Source of the DNA: FACHB-T130 sp042747725
Lineage (GTDB): Bacteria > Cyanobacteriota > Cyanobacteriia > Cyanobacteriales > FACHB-T130
Direction of reading: 5' to 3'
Length of the DNA: 64,000 bases
Assembly (NCBI RefSeq): GCF_042747725.1
Contig: NZ_JBHZGO010000101.1
Coordinates: 265,369-329,368 of the forward strand
Shown: positions 17,848 through 27,600 of the stretch, in pieces
How the letters are laid out: every line of letters begins with the position of its first letter
Numbering within the stretch: position 1 is the first letter of the stretch
Notes under the pieces: generated by a model
The model's input: only the letters and a program-made list of their open reading frames with translations
The model's database searches: none
Told to the model about the DNA's origin: nothing
Made by a program: the position numbers and the translations under genes

Positions 17848-19152
17848 TTACCCGACTCGTACATCTGTTTCTTCTATCTCTCGATTTAACTCTGTAGCGT
17901 CTAAAGGTTCGGATGTGGTTGCTTCCTTTTCACCAGGGCCAATATATCTCTCCAGTAGCATTAATAACTCACTTTCTCCAAAAGGCTTGGTTAGGTAGTC
18001 GGTTGCGCCTACCATCCTGGCTCTGACCCGATCGATAAATCCATCTTTGCCAGTCAGCATGATGATGGGGGTCTGCCGAAAAGCAGTTGATTTCCGGAGC
18101 ATGGCACAAATCTCATAACCTTCGAGGTCGGGCATGGCAATATCACAAAGAATCAAGTCGGGTTTGAGTTGGAAGACGAGACTTAGTGCTTTGAGAGGAT
18201 TGCTAATCGCGGTTGCCTCATAACCTTGTGGGTTTAGGATATATTCGACGGCTTTGCCGATGGCAACGTCATCATCAATACAGACAACGCGAGGAATTTT
18301 GTTGGCTTGGGTCGAACCGGATTCCAGATTAATCCCGACGCGGCGACTGGCTGCTGTGTCGTCGCTGGTAAGAGTTTGGAGTTGCACCCAACCTTGTTGT
18401 ACATAGGGATAAATTGCTCTGGCGACGGTTAAGACGTCACGATTCAGATATCGGGCTAGCTGCCGCAGGGAGGTTTTTCCATCTAGCTGGCGCTCTAGGG
18501 TTTTAAAAGCATTTTCTGGCAGGGCGGCGCGTAAAGAAACTGCATCGGCAATGACTGGGCAGTGATTGGGAGATTGGATGTGGGGATGAAATTGTTTCCA
18601 CTCCTGCACCTGCTTCATGATCTTGGCGACGAGGGGGGCAATTTCTAGGGTAGTGAGTTGTGGTGCTAGGGCTGGGCCAATGTCGAAGATGAAGGAGCCT
18701 TGGTGAAGGCTGAGGAGGTCGAATAAGGTTTCATGCACCATACTGCGGATGATGCTGCGCCCTTGAGCGGGTGTCAAGATATGATTTTCCAGCAGTGCCC
18801 ACAGGTAGCCGTATTCGGGCGCATTGATGGCATCAATTAATGGGACTTCCAGGGTGTTGAGGGTGGTGTTGGCTCGGTAACGGCGTAGGTAGTCGCGCAG
18901 GCGCAACAAACTGCCGGTTCCATCGCTAGCATAGGCGATTTGTCCGTTGAGGAAGAAGACAAACCAGAACGGTCCCGGTTCTTTGAGTTTTGCTTCTCGG
19001 TAGGGGATGCTGGCACGTCGCGCCCCTACATTCTCCCCAGTCCCTTGAACTGGTGAACTGTATGCCTCCACGAATAATTCGCCTGTTCGCTGACCTAATT
19101 CGATCAGTTGCAGGATGCTGCGTATATCAATTTCATTTAACGTTCCCTGCAT
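17848..19152 (-). CDS. pilG: PatA-like response regulator (PATAN/DUF4388 + receiver)
   Basis: A 434-residue regulator, first gene of the minus-strand taxis operon. The N-terminal PATAN domain (DUF4388; QGTLNEIDIRSILQLIELGQ, then FWFVFFLNGQIAYAS) spans about residues 1-110. A helical middle region follows. The C-terminal receiver (about 287-405) carries CIDDD, the phospho-Asp in LILCDIAMPDLEGYE and the Lys in TKPFGE. Proteins of this architecture are PilG/PixG in Synechocystis and PatA in Anabaena. They act as CheY-type outputs on pili or cell pattern. It starts at an ATG and is divergent from hmpF, about 590 bases away. Confidence 0.88.
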   Translation of the reverse strand: MQGTLNEIDIRSILQLIELGQRTGELFVEAYSSPVQGTGENVGARRASIPYREAKLKEPGPFWFVFFLNGQIAYASDGTGSLLRLRDYLRRYRANTTLNTLEVPLIDAINAPEYGYLWALLENHILTPAQGRSIIRSMVHETLFDLLSLHQGSFIFDIGPALAPQLTTLEIAPLVAKIMKQVQEWKQFHPHIQSPNHCPVIADAVSLRAALPENAFKTLERQLDGKTSLRQLARYLNRDVLTVARAIYPYVQQGWVQLQTLTSDDTAASRRVGINLESGSTQANKIPRVVCIDDDVAIGKAVEYILNPQGYEATAISNPLKALSLVFQLKPDLILCDIAMPDLEGYEICAMLRKSTAFRQTPIIMLTGKDGFIDRVRARMVGATDYLTKPFGESELLMLLERYIGPGEKEATTSEPLDATELNREIEETDVRVG

Positions 19153-19742
19153 GTAATGAAAATGCGCTCCTAATAACCGTTTGAATCTGAGTTAATGTTG
19201 CATTTGTCAAGCTTTACGCGGTGCCTGCTATAAGAATCTTTACAGTTAGGTAGTTTTTCTTTGAGTAAAGGATGGAGCCAGATAATACAGTACCAGGGAA
19301 AGAGATTCTGGCGAAGGCGCAATCTTAGCTGGCGGGAGTCAAACCGCTGCAAGTTATTTGTTCGGTTGCTTTTGCCTGGGTTCAACTAGAAATGGAACTA
19401 GCCGAGAATTGTCTGTGGAAGGATTGCCTAGGATTCAAGTTAAATATTAAATAAGAAAGAAATCGAAACATATTTAGTTTAATTTAAGACTTGACGTGGC
19501 TGCCAACACGGGCTAAATTACGGAGTCTTCAGGGAGAAACTGACCAAAGGGCGATCGCGTTTTAGATTGGGGTGTGAATTCAAGGGTACACGCGCCTCGT
19601 GGGTCGGCACTCCCACAACAAGGTCTGAAAAGGTTAGGATCTTTCTGGTATGAGCCTGGGCGAGAATTATGGCGGCATGGCTCTGGTGGGACCAGAGATC
19701 GGTCAACAAGCGGGCACAAGATACATCAAGAGGACCATCAGC
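19153..19742. other. Divergent regulatory region between pilG and hmpF
   Basis: About 590 bases separating the two divergent taxis transcripts. It is AT-rich around 19440-19480 and holds a HIP1 site near 19552. Open frames in this stretch have no family features, and the plus-strand frame that runs into hmpF from 19650 is not needed because a better start exists at 19743. Promoters for both directions must lie here, but no clear -35/-10 pair could be assigned. Confidence 0.5.
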
Positions 19743-21500
19743 GTGCTGTATCTAGCAGAAGTACAAAAAAAGAGTGGCGGTGTTTTTGGTGGTGGCAAGG
19801 CCGAACTCAAACTGCTGGCTTGTCAGCAGAATGACCAGAGTTGGCGTGCTGTGTCTGATGAAGTGATTTCCGCTCCGGAAGAAGCCAATAACTTTAATGG
19901 TGGCGTCTTGGTGCTGGTTGAGCTAAGCGGGAATCGGCAAGTGCAGCGTCCGCCGACAGAGGCGGGGCGTCAGTTGGTGAATATTTTGCAAAATTTCTCT
20001 CGCCAACTGGAAAAGTCGAAAACTCAGGAAGAAGAAATTGAACAGTGGAAGCAGTCGCTGACTTATCAGAGTCAGGAGTTGAACCGGCGCGAGATGGAAA
20101 TGGAAGCGCGGGTGGAACAGCTGCAACAGTTGGAGGAAGACTTTGAACGGTTGGAGGCGCAACGTCAAGAAATTGACAGTGCGCGGGAGGAAATCGAGCG
20201 ACTGCAAGAAGAGTGCGATCGCAACCGCCAAGAAATGGAGGGAGCGTGGGAACACTTACGGGGCGAGCAGCGACGCTTGGAGGAGCGACAGGCGGAGTTC
20301 CAGCAGGGAACGGTATTAGATGAGGAGCAAGGTCAAAAGATTCGGGAATTGCTGGATCGTTTAGCGGGAGCGATCGCTCCCACGGAAGCAGTGCGAGAAC
20401 AACTGAATCTGGCTTTTGAAATTGTCAACGGACAGCAGGGAAACCTCGACCAGGACAGGCAAAATCTGGATCAACAACGCAATATTGCCCAACACAAGCA
20501 AGCGGAAGTAGACCAGCAAACTCAGGAACTGCAAAGGCGCACGGAGGAATTAAAGCAAGCCCAAGAGGCTCTGGAAAAGGTGCGTTTAGAGCGGATGGTG
20601 CTGCAAAATTCCCTGGAGATCAAGCAGGAGTACGCTCAGATGCAGAGTCTCCAGTTGCGAAACCAGGAGGAGCTGTACGAGCAACTTCACCGTCTGGCAA
20701 CGACTTCAACGGGTGTCAAGATTAGCCAAAAGGTCGATCTGGAAGCGCTGGAGAAAATGTCGCTAGGCGAGCTGCAAGAAACCGTGCAAAATCTTCAGCA
20801 AGATTTGGAAAAAGTGGTGCGCTTTGTCAATGACCAGGAAGAAGAGTTGACCTTGCAGCGCCAGATGGTTGAGGAATTGCAGACGAAGATCGATCGAGCC
20901 AGCGAGTATGACCGCCTCAGTTTGGAAAATGAGCTGGCAGAGGAGCAGGATTGCTACCAAATGCTGGATGAAACGCTGGTGGGTCAACGCATATCTCTGC
21001 GGGAGCGAGAAGAAGTTTTAAATCAACACTCGCGGGTGCTGCGGCGACGGCAAGGAATTGCGGACAATGAAGGGCAGGACAATCAAAAGATTGACTTGGG
21101 GCCGGTTCTGACTCAGTTGGAGGGACAACGACAACAACAGGCAGAGGAACTGCAAAAGCTGGAAAGCCAGATTGAGCAGATGCGGATGAGCATTCAGCAA
21201 GCTCAAGGCATGATTGACCATCAAGCTGGCGAACAGGAGCAAGAGCGCCACCAGATCAAGCAGCTAGAGCAGAAATTGCAGGAAATGAGGGCGGCGGCAG
21301 CGGAACTCGTAGGCAAGGTGAATTCCTATGAGGAAACGCTACAGCCAATGCAGGAGCGCCTGAATGAGATGCGGCAGAAGTTGGAGGCGATCGCGGGGAC
21401 GTTGGCTCAGGTTCAGGAAACGGGTGACTATCAGCTGCAATCAATTACGGAGATGCGGCAAGTTCTCCTGAGTTTGATGAATGGTCAGCATGAGAATTAA
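19743..21500 (+). CDS. hmpF: Pilus motility taxis protein HmpF, coiled-coil
   Basis: A 585-residue cyanobacterial protein required for type IV pilus-driven motility in Nostoc, where it is placed at cell poles with the Hmp chemosensory system. The conserved N-terminal block (LYLAEVQKKSGG..., then AELKLLACQ) of about 90 residues is followed by almost continuous heptad coiled coil, beginning with LVNILQNFSRQLEK and EEEIEQWKQSLTYQSQELNR. I place the start at GTG 19743, giving the family-like N-terminus fM-L-Y-L-A-E. It has AGAGGA about eight bases upstream; the open frame begins at 19650 but those extra residues look unlike the family. The stop lies in an AT-rich repeat shared with the end of tilS. 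It is transcribed divergently from its functional partners pilG-L. Confidence 0.92.
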   Translation: MLYLAEVQKKSGGVFGGGKAELKLLACQQNDQSWRAVSDEVISAPEEANNFNGGVLVLVELSGNRQVQRPPTEAGRQLVNILQNFSRQLEKSKTQEEEIEQWKQSLTYQSQELNRREMEMEARVEQLQQLEEDFERLEAQRQEIDSAREEIERLQEECDRNRQEMEGAWEHLRGEQRRLEERQAEFQQGTVLDEEQGQKIRELLDRLAGAIAPTEAVREQLNLAFEIVNGQQGNLDQDRQNLDQQRNIAQHKQAEVDQQTQELQRRTEELKQAQEALEKVRLERMVLQNSLEIKQEYAQMQSLQLRNQEELYEQLHRLATTSTGVKISQKVDLEALEKMSLGELQETVQNLQQDLEKVVRFVNDQEEELTLQRQMVEELQTKIDRASEYDRLSLENELAEEQDCYQMLDETLVGQRISLREREEVLNQHSRVLRRRQGIADNEGQDNQKIDLGPVLTQLEGQRQQQAEELQKLESQIEQMRMSIQQAQGMIDHQAGEQEQERHQIKQLEQKLQEMRAAAAELVGKVNSYEETLQPMQERLNEMRQKLEAIAGTLAQVQETGDYQLQSITEMRQVLLSLMNGQHEN

Positions 21501-21554
21501 AAATTAAAAATTAAAAATTAAAAATGAGTGATTCTTAATTTTTAATTTTTAATT
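21495..21554. repeat. AT-rich inverted heptamer repeat between convergent hmpF and tilS
   Basis: AAAATTA-type heptamers in one orientation, a short spacer (GAGTGATTC) and the complementary heptamers form a long AT-rich hairpin. It overlaps the stop codons of both convergent genes. It could serve as a bidirectional terminator. The same repeat type is at 16490-16556. Confidence 0.7.
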
Positions 21555-22588
21555 GAAATCCAAGCTCCATCTACTTGTGCGATCGCGCCGCCAGGAAAGG
21601 GATCGGTTTGAGAGCGGTTGGAAGCTGTAATTAAGGCAGTCAGCTTTTCGATTTGCTCGAAACTGGGGGCAATTGGTAGAACTGAAGCGAGAAAGTGTCG
21701 CATGACGCGACGTTGCAGGGCAAGGGGGGCTTGACGCAATACGAGGCGATTGAGTCTTTTGTCAGTGCTGAGTGCTGTAGGGGCGGGGTTTTCCTGCCCA
21801 TGCTGAGGGCTGAGTGGCGAGTCTTCGTTTTCTAGGGCTTGTTGCAGCAGCAGCTGGGCGGCTTCTTCGAGATATTCCACATCTGCCCGTAAAAGTTCCG
21901 CTGTCTTCGCCAGTGTTTGCTCAACTTTCGGGTTGAAGTGGGTTTGTAAGTAGGGCAGTAACTCTTGGCGGATGCGGTTACGGGCATACTTGAAGTCTTG
22001 ATTGGTGGAATCTTCCCAAACGGGAATCTGAAATTCTTGGCAAAATTGAGCGGTTTGTGCCCTGGTGACTTCTAGAAGAGGGCGCACCAGTTGCAGTATT
22101 GGACTCAGCGGACGCTGCCAGGTTAGGGCTTGTAATCCATCGGCACCACTGCCGCGCATCAGGTTATAGAGGAGGGTTTCGGCGCGATCGCTGGCGGTGT
22201 GACCTGTAACAATGTATAGGAAGTTGTTGTTTTGGGCGATCGCACTCAAGGCTTGATAACGCCACTGCCGCGCCGCTGCCTCTGAGGTGATAGATGGCAT
22301 TTCTGGGGCTGTTTCCAAGTAATAAGGGACTTGCCAGGTTTTCGCCAACTGTTCCACATGGTTGGCATTTGCTTGGGAATCCGGACGCCAGCGATGATCG
22401 CAGTGAGCTATTCCTAACTGCCATCCCCACTTTGGCTGCAAATCCAGCAGTAATTTGATTAAGCAGAGGGAATCTTGTCCCCCGGAGACGGCAACTAATA
22501 GCGGCTGGTTTCGCGGTAAGAGATGGCGATCGCGTAAAATTCGATGCAATTGGGCATGGAGAGGCGTCCAAGTGGGGCGGTTTGGCAT
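21542..22588 (-). CDS. tilS: tRNA(Ile)-lysidine synthetase
   Basis: TilS attaches lysine to C34 of tRNA-Ile(CAU) with ATP, switching its decoding from AUG to AUA; it is normally essential. The 348-residue protein has the PP-loop SGGQDS at residues 35-40, the HCDHRWRPDS segment, TGHTASDRAETLLYNLMRGSG and the DSTNQDFKYARNRIRQELLP motif. It is the short form without the extended C-terminal domain, as usual in cyanobacteria. An internal Pro/Ser/Glu-rich loop (near residues 250-278, DNA about 21757-21835) is encoded by heptamer repeat DNA (CAGTGCTGAGTGCTG) and probably replaces a variable surface loop. It is the last gene of a minus-strand operon, 34 bases after glyK. Confidence 0.95.
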   Translation of the reverse strand: MPNRPTWTPLHAQLHRILRDRHLLPRNQPLLVAVSGGQDSLCLIKLLLDLQPKWGWQLGIAHCDHRWRPDSQANANHVEQLAKTWQVPYYLETAPEMPSITSEAAARQWRYQALSAIAQNNNFLYIVTGHTASDRAETLLYNLMRGSGADGLQALTWQRPLSPILQLVRPLLEVTRAQTAQFCQEFQIPVWEDSTNQDFKYARNRIRQELLPYLQTHFNPKVEQTLAKTAELLRADVEYLEEAAQLLLQQALENEDSPLSPQHGQENPAPTALSTDKRLNRLVLRQAPLALQRRVMRHFLASVLPIAPSFEQIEKLTALITASNRSQTDPFPGGAIAQVDGAWISIKN

Positions 22589-22622
22589 TTATATCTCGCA
22601 ATTGGAATGCACCAGCTCTTTC

Positions 22623-23711
22623 CTAGCCCCCCTTTTTAAGGGGGTTGGGGGGATCTCCATCTGTGCGATCGCTCGGTCGATAAACGTCACCAGGAGAGTG
22701 GTCGGGATTAATCTCAATCACCAAATCTACCCTCCGGGGATTTCTAGTCAGCGGTTTGATAAATAACTCTGGGTGGAGCGATTTCCAGAAATACTTGACA
22801 AATTCATCAATTTCTGAATCTTTCATTCCCGATCTACCAGCGGCAATCATGTCGTGTTCTGCCTGCCGTCGCCACTGCCCAGACAGACGATAGTCAACGG
22901 GATACAGCAACATCAACCGATCTAAGCGTTCCCACAGAGGTAAATAGTCCTGCAATCGGGCATTCATATCACGAGCAAACGTTCGCTCAGCGGCGGTTAG
23001 AATCGGCGGTGGTGCGTTGTCAAAGGCAGCGGGGTCTATGGGACGGACGCCGACAAACCACCCTTCAAACAGGATGATATCGATGTCTTGGACAATTTCT
23101 GGCTGCGTCCTATCACCGGCACCTTCCCAGGCAGATTTATCAAAGCGGGGGACTTGAATCGGTTGTCCGGATGGCTGACGCAGACAGTCCAAAACGTCTA
23201 AACCCAACTGAATATCGTGGGTTCCGGGTGGCCCGCGCTTTCTTAAACGGGGATCTTGCTTTCTTAAGGCGAGGCGATCGCTATAGGTTTTGTACAGGTC
23301 ATCCAGGGATAGGCTGAGTGTCGAGTTTCCCAGGTGTCTGAGAATTAAAATGAGGACGGCTGCGAGGGTCGTTTTGCCAGTTCCCTGCACCCCTAAAATT
23401 CCCTGGATGAGGGGGCGTCCTAACTGTTGCCGATCCTGCGCTAGCTTTGTGGCTAGGGGAAGCCAGAGGTTCCAGAGAGTTTCTATGAGGGCTGCGGACT
23501 GTAGACTAAGGACTGAGGAAAGATGGGGATAGACCCAGAGGAATAGATGCGATCGCTTGCGGATGACTTCCTCCACATTGGCTGGTGTGATGCCAAAAGC
23601 TTTCGCCCGCAAGTCATCTGCTAGCGCCTGTGTTGCCAAATGTTCCAACTGTGCTGAAGTCGGCGTTTTTGTGGCGATCCAGTCATTAAAAATTTGGCTA
23701 AGATCCATCAC
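22623..23711 (-). CDS. glyK: Glycerate 3-kinase, plant/cyanobacterial type
   Basis: A P-loop kinase that phosphorylates D-glycerate to 3-phosphoglycerate, the last step of the photorespiratory C2 cycle. The 362-residue product has the Walker A GVQGTGKTT (about residues 109-117), the SLDDLYKT segment, KRGPPGTHD, VPRFDKSAWEGAGDR and a Walker-B-like IILFEGWFVGVRP. The last residues (DGDPPNPLKKGG) come from a dispersed palindromic repeat at 22624-22656 rather than from the ancestral gene. Its start overlaps the DUF565 gene by four bases (ATGA), implying translational coupling, and tilS follows after 34 bases. Confidence 0.88.
   Translation of the reverse strand: MMDLSQIFNDWIATKTPTSAQLEHLATQALADDLRAKAFGITPANVEEVIRKRSHLFLWVYPHLSSVLSLQSAALIETLWNLWLPLATKLAQDRQQLGRPLIQGILGVQGTGKTTLAAVLILILRHLGNSTLSLSLDDLYKTYSDRLALRKQDPRLRKRGPPGTHDIQLGLDVLDCLRQPSGQPIQVPRFDKSAWEGAGDRTQPEIVQDIDIILFEGWFVGVRPIDPAAFDNAPPPILTAAERTFARDMNARLQDYLPLWERLDRLMLLYPVDYRLSGQWRRQAEHDMIAAGRSGMKDSEIDEFVKYFWKSLHPELFIKPLTRNPRRVDLVIEINPDHSPGDVYRPSDRTDGDPPNPLKKGG
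22624..22656. repeat. C/G-run palindromic repeat at the end of glyK
   Basis: AGCCCCCCTTTTTAAGGGGG followed by TTGGGGGG is a copy of a palindromic repeat common in cyanobacterial genomes. Here it supplies the stop codon and last ~12 codons of glyK and can form a hairpin between glyK and tilS. Confidence 0.65.
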
Positions 23712-24064
23712 GAACCAAGTTTAAAGGCTTCAATAAATAAGCTGTAAGTCAGACCAATTTTCAGCGCATTCAACATCTCTGTCACTAATAAGCGGTTGGG
23801 AACGCCTTCACCCGTTGGCACAATTCGCCGGTTTCTGCCGTAAACCAACCGATTTACGGTTTCGGTGAAGAAAATTAAAAATCCAGCTGCAATCACATCC
23901 CAGTTGGCGGTTTGTCCCGCTGTGGTGGGAATGGCGGTTCCCAGAAACACTCCTACTAATAGGCTCATGACCACTAGCGATATCCGTCGCCAGGGATTGC
24001 GAAACCATCGCCTCAGCTGTTGGCTGACAACATCGAAGAGATTGTTGAGACGAGTCCTTTGCAT
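23708..24064 (-). CDS. DUF565 (Ycf20-like) membrane protein
   Basis: A 118-residue protein of the DUF565/Ycf20 family, found in cyanobacteria and plastids. It has an amphipathic N-terminus (LNNLFDVVSQQLRRWFRNPW), a membrane helix near residues 28-45, a second hydrophobic segment around 55-70 followed by the conserved ETVNRLVYGR motif, and a C-terminal hydrophobic helix (LNALKIGLTYSLFIEAFKLG). In plants Ycf20-like proteins have been linked to photoprotection, but the bacterial role is not established. It is the first gene of the DUF565-glyK-tilS operon and overlaps glyK by four bases. Confidence 0.85.
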   Translation of the reverse strand: MQRTRLNNLFDVVSQQLRRWFRNPWRRISLVVMSLLVGVFLGTAIPTTAGQTANWDVIAAGFLIFFTETVNRLVYGRNRRIVPTGEGVPNRLLVTEMLNALKIGLTYSLFIEAFKLGS

Positions 24065-24644
24065 CGTTGAGGCTGACTCCGAAGTAATGTCCTGCTTTCC
24101 AAAAGCTTTTTTTAATTATCGGATGCTCTTACCACCTCGTCGATTGGGGAGTTTTATTAAAGGCTGAGGAGGAGCTAAGAGCGATCGCTGCCACCTTAAT
24201 AAAGATTTGTGTTTCTAATATATAGATTTATTTAGAATAAAATCTTTGTTTAAGACTCAGGGCATTCTCAATACAGAAGTTATTGTTCTCCTGTGCCAAC
24301 CAGCAGACGCATAGCTCCGGCAAAGCTAATCTGAAGACGCCTCAAGATTGGAGCGATCGCGCGGCGACAATGCAGGAGTGAGCGCTACAATCTTCCTACG
24401 TCCAGCGTAGGTTTGCACTTCCTCCAAATAGATTTTCTAATAGCGCGGAACTTACAAAACGCAACAACTCGCATACCATCTGTGAGATTTAAGGGTTGAA
24501 TTGGGAATTATAGAAAGGAAGGTATAAATTCGCTCTGTGTCAATTCCCCGACAACTTATGCCGGAGAATGCCCTCAAAGGAAGTCTCCTGTCCTAGCATC
24601 TATCAACATCACACACGAATACTATACTTATCAAAATTCCGAAA
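24065..24644. other. Intergenic region upstream of the first giant kinase
   Basis: About 580 bases between divergent genes. It carries two HIP1 sites (near 24181 and 24353), AT-rich stretches (24215-24260) and no open frame with family features. Promoters for the DUF565 operon (minus) and the kinase gene (plus) are expected here but could not be assigned. Confidence 0.45.
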
Positions 24645-27600
24645 ATGAGCATCAACCTAACGGGTTATCAACTTTTTCCCTTGCCCCTTCATGAAGGAGT
24701 CAAAACGGTTATTTATCGGGGTACCAGAGAGGCTGAACTAACATCTGTGAGTGTAAAAGCCCTTAAAGCCGAATATCCCACTCTTGAAGAAATTACTCGA
24801 TTGAGACATGAATATAAAATTTTACTTCCTTTGGATATAGAAGGGGTTGTCAAATCCCTGGCATTAGAAAATTATAACAACGGTCTGGCGCTGGTATTAG
24901 AATATTTTGACGGAGAATCTCTTGAAAAATTTATCACTCCTCCACTAAAAACTGATTTAAACCAATTTCTTCTTATTGCTATTCAGCTAGCAGATACCAT
25001 TGCCGCCCTGCATAAGAACCAGATTATTCATAAAGATATTAAACCCCACAATATCCTGATCAACCCTAAAACTGGGCAAGTTAAAATTACAGATTTCAGC
25101 ATTTCATCGCGTCTTTCCAGAGAAACTCAGACACAAGGCAATCCCAATTTACTAGAAGGCACCCTTGCCTATATGTCACCAGAACAAACAGGGAGAATGA
25201 ATCGGTCAATTGACTACCGTACCGACTTTTACTCCTTAGGCGTCACCTTTTATGAAATGTTGACGGGAAATTTACCTTTCTCCTCCACTGACCCTCTGGA
25301 ACTCGTTCATTGTCATATTGCTAAACAACCTGCCTCTCCCAATCAACTCAATCCAGAAATCCCGGCATCAATTTCAGCGATTGTGATGAAATTATTATCT
25401 AAAAACGCTGAAGATAGATATCAAAGCGCCGAAGGATTAAAGGTAGATTTAGAAGAATGCCTCCTTCAATTGCAAACAAATGGCAAAATTGAATATTTCC
25501 TTCCAGGTCAGCGAGATAAATCTGGGCAATTGCTCATCCCCCAAAAACTGTATGGTCGTGAAACTGAAGTAACCACCCTAATGGATGCCTTTGACCGAGT
25601 CAGTGCTGGAACTACCGAGATGATGCTAGTTTCTGGTTATTCAGGCATCGGTAAATCTTGCTTGGTTCAGGAAGTTCATAAACCCGTTGTGCGCCAGCAC
25701 GGATATTTTATTGCTGGTAAGTTTGACCAGTTTAAGCGAAATATTCCTTATACTGCTCTGATTCAAGCTTTTCAAGAATTAATCCGACAACTATTAACAG
25801 AAAATCAGGAACAAATAGCTGTTTGGAAAGAAAAGCTAGAAAATGCTTTGGGAGCGCAAGGTAAGATCGTTATTGATGTTATACCCGAAGTCGAACTAAT
25901 TACTGGAGTTCAGCCAGAAGTTCCGCAACTAGAACCAAGTGAATCTCAAAATCGCTTCAACCGGGTGTTTCAACAGTTTATTCATGTCTTTACAAAGCAA
26001 GAACATCCGCTGGTTATTTTCTTAGATGACTTACAGTGGGCAGATTCAGCTTCTTTAAAATTAATCCAACTGCTGATGACTGACCCCGACAGTCAATATC
26101 TGTTAATGATTGGAGCGTATCGAGATAACGAAGTTAGTCAAACTCATCCGTTGATGCTGACTTTGGACGAACTTCAAAAAATAGAGGCAGTTATAAATAA
26201 TATCACCCTCCGTCCCTTGGATATTGGCAACGTCTATCAATTAGTAGCCGATACCCTTCAAGAAACCGAAAGATCCCAGGAAATCGCTGAGCTAGTTTTT
26301 AATAAAACTCAAGGTAATCCCTTCTTTTTAACGCAACTGCTTCAGACGCTTTACTCTGAAAGTTTTTTGCATTTTGACTTCATTGAAAGTCGCTGGCTCT
26401 GGAATCTTGAGCAAATCCAAAGGATTGGGATTACAGATTATAACGTCGTCGAACTTGTTGCCAGAAATATTCAAAAATTGTCGGAAAAACCCAGGAAGTC
26501 CTAAAATTAGCTGCTTGCATTGGGAACCAATTTACCTTAGAGGCTCTAGCCATTGTCAATGAGCAATCTTTAATCAATACTGCTGACGATTTGTGGGAGG
26601 CGCTTCAGGCTGGTTTAGTTTTACCTTTGAGCAATACTTATAAAATCCCTCTGTTTTTTGACCAATCAGAAAAAGGAGATTTACTGATAGAGGATGTCAG
26701 GATTAGTTATAAATTTTTACATGACCGGGTGCAGCAAGCTGCTTATTCTTTGATTCCGGAAGAGCGGAAAAAATCAACACACCTAAAAATCGGTCAACAG
26801 CTGTTAAATAAAACAGCTAAATATGCGCTGGAAGAGAATGTTTTTGATATTGTTAACCAGCTAAATATCGGTGTGGAATTGCTTGCCAACCAAGCAGAGA
26901 AGGATGAACTTGCCCAACTCAATCTGATGGCTGGGAAAAAAGCCAAAGCAGCATCGGCTTATGAAGCATCTGCCAGGTACTTAATAGCCGGACTAAGGCT
27001 CCTTAATGAAAATAGCTGGCAAAGCCACTACGATTTAACGCTCACACTTTATCTTGAGTCGGCGGAAGCAGAATACTTAAATATCAACTTTGATCGGGCA
27101 GCTACTCTAGCTGAAGTTGCCCTAAAACAAGCTACAAGTTTAATCGACCAAGTGAAGGTAAACGAGCTACAAATACAGATTTATATCTGTCAATTCCAGA
27201 TGGTTAAAGCCGTCGATACAGGGTTACAAGTCTTGGAACGGCTGGGAATTACTCTCGTAACCTTAACAAGCGACGAGAGTTTGGTAGTTGAGTTGCCTGG
27301 ACTCGCCGACTTAGAAAATATTCCGGCGATGACAGATCCGGATAAACTAGCGGGTTTGCGAATTTTGAAAACGATTTGTGCGCCTGTTTTCATGGCAAAG
27401 CCAGAGATTTTTCCGCAGATAATATTAACAATGATTAATCTCTGTATTGAACATGGTAATTCGGCGCTATCTGCTTTCGCTTATGGTTTTTATGGTTTGT
27501 TGCTGTCAGGACTTGGAAAGATAGATGCTGGATATCATGCGGGTAAATTGGCATTAAAACTTCTAGAACAATTTGATGCCAAAGAACTCAAGGCGAAAGT

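Noticed and set aside
6480..21500. Phototaxis (Pix/Tax1) assignment for the chemotaxis-like cluster
   Set aside because: The receptor has no GAF/phytochrome domain and HmpF is adjacent, favouring the Pil/Hmp branch; the Pix name would overstate light sensing.
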